Shown in pieces: positions 56,659 to 64,000 of a DNA stretch of 64,000 nucleotides. The notes beneath the pieces were generated by a model. It ran no database searches and had not been told where the DNA came from. It saw only the letters and a list, made by a program, of their open reading frames with translations. Each line of letters opens with the position of its first letter. Positions within the stretch are counted from its first letter, which is position 1. Both the position numbers and the translations under genes were made by a program. Source of the stretch: Odontesthes bonariensis (taxonomy: Eukaryota; Chordata; Actinopteri; Atheriniformes; Atherinopsidae); contig NC_134510.1 of the NCBI RefSeq assembly GCF_027942865.1, positions 12,242,743 to 12,306,742 on the forward strand, in the 5' to 3' direction.

Positions 56659-56741
56659 TGTCAGAAGTGGGATTTGAACCCACGCCTCCAGGGGAGACTG
56701 CGACCTGAACGCAGCACCTTAGACCGCTCGGCCATTCTGAC
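56659..56741 (-). tRNA. trnal-cag: tRNA-Leu(CAG), class B with C25T and G6A
   Basis: Unit 64. A57, a G10-T25 wobble, and G6 to A, which turns the G6-T67 wobble of the acceptor stem into a normal A-T pair. Shared with units 68, 70, 71 and 72. Confidence 0.9.
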
Positions 56742-56991
56742 TATGAAAAGGAATATTTGACGACACTGTCGGCGGGCCCAGGCATCATTCCAGCGAATAT
56801 GTGGGTCTGCGTTGTGTTTGTGTTGAAGGGGAATATTGACGAGGCATGCAGCTTCATGGAAGACTCTCCTTCTGAGTGATGGGACTGTGATAGCAATTTT
56901 CCTGCACCTTGAAACGGGACACCAAAATCTTATTTCACTCCTTGGCGATAGTTGTCTTTTCGTCTGACAACTGTGTCAGGCACACAGAAAT

Positions 56992-57063
56992 TCCTCGTTA
57001 GTATAATGGACAGTATCTCCGCCTGTCACGCGGAAGATCGGTGTTCGATTCCCTGACGGGGAG
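56992..57063 (+). tRNA. trnad-guc: tRNA-Asp(GTC), G52T + C64T, probably impaired
   Basis: Unit 64. T52/C62 mismatch in the T-stem and a damaged B box (TGTTCGATTCC), plus a G50-T64 wobble. Confidence 0.75.
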
Positions 57064-57556
57064 AGCTTGGTCTTTTATCAGCTGCCTGCCACCAAGTGAT
57101 GATTGTTTTGATACTCTCACCCATCTTCGGCCTAACTGTCAATAGCCCCCTTCAAATAGCCTAACATGAGGCCAGGTTGCTTTGGTCAAAAGCCCTTTCC
57201 CGTTTACTATGGTGTTAAGTGCAAACCAAGACCTTATAATCAACAATGTGCCTTTTGCTAATGATTCTGTCCTGCCCAAAGCACTGTAGAAGGTTGTGAC
57301 AACACAGCTTGTTGAGCAGTGGTCAGAAGATTCTCATGCAACAAGTGTCTTGGCTGTTGTTTAACAGGGCTCCTGAGGCAAACAAAAAGTAGGCATAGCA
57401 TTTGGAAGCAAGAACTCTTCGGAGGTAAAGCGGCCACAGTAATCTTTAAACAAGATGATGCAGTGGCAGAATAGCAATACGACATGGTATTGCTAAGCAA
57501 GGAGTAAACTTGGGTTGCCTTGCCAGTGAAAATGTTTCTCTAGGAGAAGTCTGCAA

Positions 57557-57639
57557 TGTCAGAAGTGGGATTTGAACCCACGCCTCCAGGGGAGACTGCG
57601 ACCTGAACGCAGCTCCTTAGACCGCTCGGCCATCCTGAC
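57557..57639 (-). tRNA. trnal-cag: tRNA-Leu(CAG), class B with C25A
   Basis: Unit 65. A57, and a G10/A25 mismatch in the D-stem, private to this copy. Confidence 0.85.
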
Positions 57640-57889
57640 TACTAAAAGGAATATTGGACGACACTGTCAGCGGGCCCAGGCATCATTCCAGCAAATATGT
57701 GGGTCTGCGTTGTGTTCGTGTTGAAGGGGAATATTGACGAGGCATGCAGCTTCATGGAAGACTCTCCTTCTGAGTTATGGGACTGTGATAGCAATTTTCC
57801 TGCACCTTGAAAGGGGACACCAAAATTTTATTTCACTCCTTGGCGATAGTTGTCTTTTCGTCTGACAACTGTGTCAGGCACACAGAAAT

Positions 57890-57961
57890 TCCTCGTTAGT
57901 ATAATGGACAGTATCTCCGCCTGTCACGCGGAAGATCGGGGTTCGATTCCCTGACGGGGAG
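57890..57961 (+). tRNA. trnad-guc: tRNA-Asp(GTC), C64T
   Basis: Unit 65. G50-T64 wobble only; the best Asp copy in the right-hand part. Confidence 0.92.
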
Positions 57962-58454
57962 AGCTTGGTCTTTTATCAGCTGCCTGCCACCAAGTGATGA
58001 TTGTTTTGATACTCTCACCCATCTTCGGCCTAACTGTCAATAGCCCCCTTCAAATAGCCTAACATGAGGCCAGGTTGCTTTGGTCAAAAGCCCTTTCCCG
58101 TTTACTATGGTGTTAAGTGCAAACCAAGACCTTATAATCAACAATGTGCCTTTTGCTAATGATTCTGTCCTGCCCAAAGCACTGTAGAAGGTTGTGACAA
58201 CACAGCTTGTTGAGCAGTGGTCAGAAGATTCTCATGCAACAAGTGTCTTGGCTGTTGTTTAACAGGGCTCCTGAGGCAAACAAAAAGTAGGCATAGCATT
58301 TGGAAGCAAGAACTCTTCGGAGGTAAAGCGGCCACAGTAATCTTTAAACAAGATGATGCAGTGGCAGAATAGCAATACGACATGGTATTGCTAAGCAAGG
58401 AGTAAACTTGGGTTGCCTTGCCAGTGAAAATGTTTCTCTAGGAGAAGTCTGCAA

Positions 58455-58537
58455 TGTCAGAAGTGGGATTTGAACCCACGCCTCCAGGGGAGACTGCGAC
58501 CTGAACGCAGCGCCTTAGACCGCTCGGCCATCCTGAC
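58455..58537 (-). tRNA. trnal-cag: tRNA-Leu(CAG), class B
   Basis: Unit 66. A57 only. Confidence 0.93.
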
Positions 58538-58787
58538 TACGAAAAGGAATATATGACGACACTGTCGGCGGGCCCAGGCATCATTCCAGCGAATATGTGG
58601 GTCTGCGTTGTGTTTGTGTTGAAGGGGAATATTGACGAGGCATGCAGCTTCATGGAAGACTCTCCTTCTGAGTGATGGGACTGCGATAGCAATTTTCCTG
58701 CACCTTGAAAGGGGACACCAAAATCTTATTTCACTCCTTGGCGATAGTTGTCTTTTCGTCTGACGACTGTGTCAGTCACACAGAAAT

Positions 58788-58859
58788 TCCTCGTTAGTAT
58801 AATGGACAGTATCTCCGCCTGTCACGCGGAAGATCGGGGTTTGATTCCCCGACGGGGAG
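58788..58859 (+). tRNA. trnad-guc: tRNA-Asp(GTC), T56 with A9
   Basis: Unit 66. B-box C56 lost, but without the G9 partner change, so this is either a recombinant or an independent CpG mutation. Confidence 0.8.
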
Positions 58860-59352
58860 AGCTTGGTCTTTTATCAGCTGCCTGCCACCAAGTGATGATT
58901 GTTTTGATACTCTCACCCATCTTCGGCCTAACTGTCAATAGCCCCCTTCAAATAGCCTAACATGAGGCCAGGTTGCTTTGGTCAAAAGCCCTTTCCCGTT
59001 TACTATGGTGTTAAGTGCAAACCAAGACCTTATAATCAACAATGTGCCTTTTGCTAATGATTCTGTCCTGCCCAAAGCACTGTAGAAGGTTGTGACAACA
59101 CAGCTTGTTGAGCAGTGGTCAGAAGATTCTCATGCAACAAGTGTCTTGGCTGTTGTTTAACAGGGCTCCTGAGGCAAACAAAAAGTAGGCATAGCATTTG
59201 GAAGCAAGAACTCTTCGGAGGTAAAGCGGCCACAGTAATCTTTAAACAAGATGATGCAGTGGCAGAATAGCAATACGACATGGTATTGCTAAGCAAGGAG
59301 TAAACTTGGGTTGCCTTGCCAGTGAAAATGTTTCTCTAGGAGAAGTCTGCAG

Positions 59353-59435
59353 TGTCAGAAGTGGGATTTGAACCCACGCCTCCAGGGGAGACTGCGACCT
59401 TAACGCAGCGCCTTAGACCGCTCGGCCATCCTGAC
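59353..59435 (-). tRNA. tRNA-Leu with anticodon AAG (C34A)
   Basis: Unit 67. Class B body (A57) with anticodon loop TTAAGGT. The anticodon at 59399-59401 is AAG on the - strand. It remains a leucine tRNA by anticodon, but would read CTT (and, if A34 is edited to inosine, CTC and CTA) instead of CTG. LeuRS does not rely on base 34 in most eukaryotes, so charging with Leu is expected. All stems and boxes are otherwise normal. Confidence 0.9.
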
Positions 59436-59685
59436 TACTAAAAGGAATATTTGACGACACTGTCAGCGGGCCCAGGCATCATTCCAGCGAATATGTGGGT
59501 CTGCGTTGTGTTCGTGTTGAAGGGGAATATTGACAAGGCATGCAGCTTCATGGAAGACTCTCCTTCTGAGTGATGGGACTGTGATAGCAATTTTCCTGCA
59601 CCTTGAAAGGGGACACCAAAATCTTATTTCACTCCTTGGCGATAGTTGTCTTTTCGTCTGACGACTGTATCAGTCACACAGAAAT

Positions 59686-59757
59686 TCCTCGTTAGTATAA
59701 TGGACAGTATCTCCGCCTGTCATGCGGAAGATCGGGGTGCGATTCCCTGACGGGGAG
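59686..59757 (+). tRNA. trnad-guc: tRNA-Asp(GTC), degenerate (C38T, T55G, C64T)
   Basis: Unit 67. C38 to T in the anticodon loop, T55 to G in the invariant TTC of the T-loop, and C64 to T. The B box reads GGTGCGATTCC. The trailer after it is also altered. Probably a pseudogene. Confidence 0.65.
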
Positions 59758-59758
59758 A

Positions 59759-59765
59759 AAATAGG
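59759..59765 (+). other. Rewritten 3' trailer of unit 67 tRNA-Asp
   Basis: Five of the nine bases between the gene and its T4 terminator differ from every other unit (AAAATAGGC instead of AGCTTGGTC), with no length change. The terminator itself is kept. Confidence 0.7.
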
Positions 59766-60249
59766 CTTTTATCAGCTGCCTGCCACCAAGTGATGATTGT
59801 TTTGATACTCTCACCCATCTTCGGCCTAAATGTCAATAGCCCCCTTCAAATAGCCTAACATGAGGCCAGGTTGCTTTGGTCAAAAGCCCTTTCCCGTTTA
59901 CTATGGTGTTAAGTGCAAACCAAGACCTTATAATCAACAATGTGCTTTTGCTAATGATTCTGTCCTGCCCAAAGCACTGTAGAAGGTTGTGACAACACAG
60001 CTTGTTGAGCAGTGGTCAGAAGATTCTCATGCAACAAGTGTCTTGGCTGTTGTTTAACAGGGCTCCTGAGGCAAACAAAAAGTAGGTATAGCATTTGGAA
60101 GCAAGAACTCTTCGGAGGTAAAGCGGCCACAATAATCTTTAAACAAGATGATGCAGTGGCAGAATAGCAATACGACATGGTATCGCTAAGCAAGGAGTAA
60201 ACTTGGGTTGCCTTGCCAGTGAAAATGTTTCTCTAGGAGAGGTCTGCAA

Positions 60250-60332
60250 TGTCAGAAGTGGGATTTGAACCCACGCCTCCAGGGGAGACTGCGACCTGAA
60301 CGCAGCACCTTAGACCGCTCGGCCATTCTGAC
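60250..60332 (-). tRNA. trnal-cag: tRNA-Leu(CAG), class B with C25T and G6A
   Basis: Unit 68. Same body as unit 64. The 3' flank has gagaggtctgc, a private change. Confidence 0.9.
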
Positions 60333-60582
60333 TATGAAAAGGAATATTTGACGACACTGTCGGCGGGCCCAGGCATCATTCCAGCGAATATGTGGGTCTG
60401 CGTTGTGTTTGTGTTGAAGGGGAATATTGACGAGGCATGCAGCTTCATGGAAGACTCTCCTTCTGAGTGATGGGACTGTGATAGCAATTTTCCTGCACCT
60501 TGAAACGGGACACCAAAATCTTATTTCACTCCTTGGCGATAGTTGTCTTTTCGTCTGACAACTGTGTCAGGCACACAGAAAT

Positions 60583-60654
60583 TCCTCGTTAGTATAATGG
60601 ACAGTATCTCCGCCTGTCACGCGGAAGATCGTGGTTCGATTCCCTGACGGGGAC
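60583..60654 (+). tRNA. trnad-guc: tRNA-Asp(GTC), G51T + C64T + G73C, probably non-functional
   Basis: Unit 68. T51/C63 mismatch and G50-T64 wobble in the T-stem. The discriminator base is C instead of G73, a major AspRS identity element. First of four such copies. Confidence 0.72.
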
Positions 60655-61147
60655 AGCTTGGTCTTTTATCAGCTGCCTGCCACCAAGTGATGATTGTTTT
60701 GATACTCTCACCCATCTTCGGCCTAAATGTCAATAGCCCCCTTCAAATAGCCTAACATGAGGCCAGGTTGCTTTGGTCAAAAGCCCTTTCCCGTTTACTA
60801 TGGTGTTAAGTGCAAACCAAGACCTTATAATCAACAATGTGCCTTTTGCTAATGATTCTGTCCTGCCCAAAGCACTGTAGAAGGTTGTGACAACACAGCT
60901 TGTTGAGCAGTGGTCAGAAGATTCTCATGCAACAAGTCTCTTGGCTGTTGTTTAACAGGGCTCCTGAGGCAAACAAAAAGTAGGCATAGCATTTGGAAGC
61001 AAGAACTCTTCGGAGGTAAAGCGGCCACAATAATCTTTAAACAAGATGATGCAGTGGCAAAATAGCAATACGACATGGTATTGCTAAGCAAGGAGTAAAC
61101 TTGGGTTTCCTTGCCAGTGAAAATGTTTCTCTAGGAGAAGTCTGCAA

Positions 61148-61230
61148 TGTCAGAAGTGGGATTTGAACCCACGCCTCCAGGGTAGACTGCGACCTGAACG
61201 CAGCGCCTTAGACCGCTCGGCCATCCTGAC
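61148..61230 (-). tRNA. trnal-cag: tRNA-Leu(CAG), class B with variable-arm change
   Basis: Unit 69. A57; the first variable-arm strand is CTAC instead of CTCC, leaving one unpaired position. Private. Confidence 0.88.
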
Positions 61231-61480
61231 TACTAAAAGGAATATTGGACGACACTGTCAGCGGGCCCAGGCATCATTCCAGCAAATATGTGGGTCTGCG
61301 TTGTGTTCGTGTTGAAGGGGAATATTGACGAGGCATGCAGCTTCATGGAAGACTCTCCTTCTGAGTAATGGGACTGTGATAGCAATTTTCCTGCACCTTG
61401 AAAGGGGACACCAAAATTTTATTTCACTCCTTGGCGATAGTTGTCTTTTCATCTGACAACTGTGTCAGGCACACAGAAAT

Positions 61481-61552
61481 TCCTCGTTAGTATAATGGAC
61501 AGTATCTCCGCCTGTCACGCGGAAGATCGTGGTTCGATTCCCTGACGGGGAC
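61481..61552 (+). tRNA. trnad-guc: tRNA-Asp(GTC), G51T + C64T + G73C
   Basis: Unit 69. Same impaired body as unit 68. Confidence 0.72.
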
Positions 61553-62045
61553 AGCTTGGTCTTTTATCAGCTGCCTGCCACCAAGTGATGATTGTTTTGA
61601 TACTCTCACCCATCTTCGGCCTAACTGTCAATAGCCCCCTTCAAATAGCCTAACATGAGGCCAGGTTGCTTTGGTCAAAAGCCCTTTCCCGTTTACTATG
61701 GTGTTAAGTGCAAACCAAGACCTTATAATCAACAATGTGCCTTTTGCTAATGATTCTGTCCTGCCCAAAGCACTGTAGAAGGTTGTGACAACACAGCTTG
61801 TTGAGCAGTGGTCAGAAGATTCTCATGCAACAAGTGTCTTGGCTGTTGTTTAACAGGGCTCCTGAGGCAAACAAAAAGTAGGCATAGCATTTGGAAGCAA
61901 GAACTCTTCGGAGGTAAAGCGGCCACAGTAATCTTTAAACAAGATGATGCAGTGGCAGAATAGCAATACGACATGGTATTGCTAAGCAAGGAGTAAACTT
62001 GGGTTGCCTTGCCAGTGAAAATGTTTCTCTAGGAGAAGTCTGCAA

Positions 62046-62128
62046 TGTCAGAAGTGGGATTTGAACCCACGCCTCCAGGGGAGACTGCGACCTGAACGCA
62101 GCACCTTAGACCGCTCGGCCATTCTGAC
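62046..62128 (-). tRNA. trnal-cag: tRNA-Leu(CAG), class B with C25T and G6A
   Basis: Unit 70. Same body as unit 64. Confidence 0.9.
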
Positions 62129-62378
62129 TATGAAAAGGAATATTTGACGACACTGTCGGCGGGCCCAGGCATCATTCCAGCGAATATGTGGGTCTGCGTT
62201 GTGTTTGTGTTGAAGGGGAATATTGACGAGGCATGCAGCTTCATGGAAGACTCTCCTTCTGAGTAATGGGACTGTGATAGCAATTTTCCTGCACCTTGAA
62301 AGGGGACACCAAAATTTTATTTCACTCCTTGGCGATAGTTGTCTTTTCATCTGACAACTGTGTCAGGCACACAGAAAT

Positions 62379-62450
62379 TCCTCGTTAGTATAATGGACAG
62401 TATCTCCGCCTGTCACGCGGAAGATCGTGGTTCGATTCCCTGACGGGGAC
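62379..62450 (+). tRNA. trnad-guc: tRNA-Asp(GTC), G51T + C64T + G73C
   Basis: Unit 70. Same impaired body as unit 68. Confidence 0.72.
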
Positions 62451-62943
62451 AGCTTGGTCTTTTATCAGCTGCCTGCCACCAAGTGATGATTGTTTTGATA
62501 CTCTCACCCATCTTCGGCCTAACTGTCAATAGCCCCCTTCAAATAGCCTAACATGAGGCCAGGTTGCTTTGGTCAAAAGCCCTTTCCCGTTTACTATGGT
62601 GTTAAGTGCAAACCAAGACCTTATAATCAACAATGTGCCTTTTGCTAATGATTCTGTCCTGCCCAAAGCACTGTAGAAGGTTGTGACAACACAGCTTGTT
62701 GAGCAGTGGTCAGAAGATTCTCATGCAACAAGTGTCTTGGCTGTTGTTTAACAGGGCTCCTGAGGCAAACAAAAAGTAGGCATAGCATTTGGAAGCAAGA
62801 ACTCTTCGGAGGTAAAGCGGCCACAGTAATCTTTAAACAAGATGATGCAGTGGCAGAATAGCAATACGACATGGTATTGCTAAGCAAGGAGTAAACTTGG
62901 GTTGCCTTGCCAGTGAAAATGTTTCTCTAGGAGAAGTCTGCAA

Positions 62944-63026
62944 TGTCAGAAGTGGGATTTGAACCCACGCCTCCAGGGGAGACTGCGACCTGAACGCAGC
63001 ACCTTAGACCGCTCGGCCATTCTGAC
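62944..63026 (-). tRNA. trnal-cag: tRNA-Leu(CAG), class B with C25T and G6A
   Basis: Unit 71. Same body as unit 64. Confidence 0.9.
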
Positions 63027-63276
63027 TATGAAAAGGAATATTTGACGACACTGTCGGCGGGCCCAGGCATCATTCCAGCGAATATGTGGGTCTGCGTTGT
63101 GTTTGTGTTGAAGGGGAATATTGACGAGGCATGCAGCTTCATGGAAGACTCTCCTTCTGAGTGATGGGACTGTGATAGCAATTTTCCTGCACCTTGAAAC
63201 GGGACACCAAAATCTTATTTCACTCCTTGGCGATAGTTGTCTTTTCGTCTGACAACTGTGTCAGGCACACAGAAAT

Positions 63277-63348
63277 TCCTCGTTAGTATAATGGACAGTA
63301 TCTCCGCCTGTCACGCGGAAGATCGTGGTTCGATTCCCTGACGGGGAC
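63277..63348 (+). tRNA. trnad-guc: tRNA-Asp(GTC), G51T + C64T + G73C
   Basis: Unit 71. Same impaired body as unit 68; last Asp gene in the window. Confidence 0.72.
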
Positions 63349-63754
63349 AGCTTGGTCTTTTATCAGCTGCCTGCCACCAAGTGATGATTGTTTTGATACT
63401 CTCACCCATCTTCGGCCTAACTGTCAATAGCCCCCTTCAAATAGCCTAACATGAGGCCAGGTTGCTTTGGTCAAAAGCCCTTTCCCGTTTACTATGGTGT
63501 TAAGTGCAAACCAAGACCTTATAATCAACAATGTGCCTTTTGCTAATGATTCTGTCCTGCCCAAAGCACTGTAGAAGGTTGTGACAACACAGCTTGTTGA
63601 GCAGTGGTCAGAAGATTCTCATGCAACAAGTGTCTTGGCTGTTGTTTAACAGGGCTCCTGAGGCAAACAAAAAGTAGGCATAGCATTTGGAAGCAAGAAC
63701 TCTTCGGAGGTAAAGCGGCCACAGTAATCTTTAAACAAGATGATGCAGTGGCAG

Positions 63755-64000
63755 AATAGCAATACGACATGGTATTGCTAAGCAAGGAGTAAACTTGGGT
63801 TGCCTTGCCAGTGAAAATGTTTCTCTAGGAGAAGTCTGCAATGTCAGAAGTGGGATTTGAACCCACGCCTCCAGGGGAGACTGCGACCTGAACGCAGCAC
63901 CTTAGACCGCTCGGCCATTCTGACTATGAAAAGGAATATTTGACGACACTGTCGGCGGGCCCAGGCATCATTCCAGCGAATATGTGGGTCTGCGTTGTGT
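63755..64000. repeat. Partial repeat unit 72, cut by the window end
   Basis: Holds the inverted repeat, the Leu terminator, the Leu gene and the first part of the shared upstream region. The Asp gene would begin about 175 bp past the window. Confidence 0.95.
63842..63924 (-). tRNA. trnal-cag: tRNA-Leu(CAG), class B with C25T and G6A
   Basis: Unit 72. Same body as unit 64. Complete, although its unit is cut off. Confidence 0.9.

Larger units (their letters stand above)
56340..58367. repeat. Diverged repeat block around units 64-65, repeated at units 68-69
   Basis: Both copies begin with the same 1-bp spacer deletion (gtgcttttgc), then gtaggtata and GTATCGCTA. The first unit has Leu C25T and G6A; the second has ggacgacac, tgtcagcggg, gcaaatatg and aaaattttat. 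The period is 3591 bp, that is four units less one base. Confidence 0.8.
59931..61958. repeat. Diverged repeat block around units 68-69, repeat of 56340-58367
   Basis: Carries the same 1-bp deletion and markers as the block 3591 bp to the left. It differs in the Asp genes, which here have G51T and G73C. Confidence 0.8.
1..64000. repeat. Tandem array of an 898-bp tRNA-Leu/tRNA-Asp unit, about 71 copies
   Basis: The same 898-bp sequence recurs head to tail across the whole window. Neighbouring copies differ at only a few sites, mostly substitutions. Four copies are 897 bp because of single-base deletions (near 38319, 47580, 56354 and 59945). No interruption by a transposon, other gene or unique DNA is visible. 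The array is cut at both ends, so 71 is a minimum copy number. Near-identity between distant units, with shared diagnostic variants, points to spread by unequal crossing-over and gene conversion. Collapse or mis-joining of units during assembly is possible and cannot be judged from the sequence alone. Confidence 0.98.

Noticed and set aside
1-64000. tRNA-derived SINE family
   Set aside because: The tRNAs are complete on both strands at fixed spacing in a tandem unit. There is no poly(A) or simple-repeat tail and no target-site duplication.
1-64000. CRISPR array or other bacterial repeat
   Set aside because: The period is far too long, there are no unique spacers, and the genes are eukaryotic-type tRNAs without encoded CCA.
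1-64000. 5S rRNA or U6 snRNA hidden in the spacers
   Set aside because: I looked on both strands for U6-like and 5S internal-control motifs and saw none. A covariance-model search would settle it.

Overview
The whole window is one tandem array. A unit of 898 bp repeats head to tail about 71.3 times, and both window ends lie inside it, so the array extends further on each side. Each unit carries two intronless RNA polymerase III tRNA genes in head-to-head (divergent) orientation: tRNA-Leu with anticodon CAG on the - strand (83 nt) and tRNA-Asp with anticodon GTC on the + strand (72 nt). They are separated by about 250 bp of shared upstream DNA. A spacer of about 493 bp then leads to the next Leu gene. 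I count 72 tRNA-Leu and 71 tRNA-Asp genes and see no supportable protein-coding gene.

Organism: eukaryotic nuclear DNA. The best Leu copies match the vertebrate tRNA-Leu(CAG) body as I remember it, and the Asp body is a vertebrate-type tRNA-Asp(GTC) with a few compensated changes. Large tandem tDNA arrays are known in fish and amphibians (the Xenopus laevis 3.18-kb tDNA repeat, the tRNA-rich zebrafish genome), so a teleost or amphibian is the likeliest source. The species cannot be fixed from this window.

Units are numbered from base 1. Unit length is 898 bp except for four 1-bp deletions, near 38319, 47580, 56354 and 59945. Position numbers inside tRNAs are standard (Sprinzl) numbers. Leu T-arm classes: A = consensus TTCGAAT loop (17 copies); B = G57 to A, still acceptable (18); C = A57 plus C62 to T, giving a G-T wobble (24); D = A57, G52 to A and T60 to G, giving an A/C mismatch in the T-stem and a weakened B box (13). 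For Asp, 27 copies are consensus. Fifteen copies pair G9 with T56, and a sixteenth (unit 66) has T56 alone; T56 replaces the C at the heart of the B box. The rest carry other changes. Three copies have a changed anticodon: Asp-body GTT (unit 23), Asp-body GTA (unit 46) and Leu-body AAG (unit 67). Units 68-71 have lost the Asp discriminator base G73.

Layout: units 1-8 are a mosaic that reappears around units 22-27 and 44-47. Units 9-12, 13-16 and 18-21 are three copies of a four-unit higher-order repeat (3592 bp). Units 28-50 are shuffled combinations of the same unit types. Units 51-54 and 56-59 are a duplicated block. Units 59-63 carry an Asp A46T lineage. Units 64-72 are the most diverged part, with their own four-unit repeat of 3591 bp marked by a shared 1-bp deletion. 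Most changes inside the tRNA genes are C to T or G to A at CpG, as expected of cytosine methylation and decay. The array therefore looks like a mixture of plausibly functional genes and decaying copies, spread and reshuffled by unequal exchange and gene conversion.
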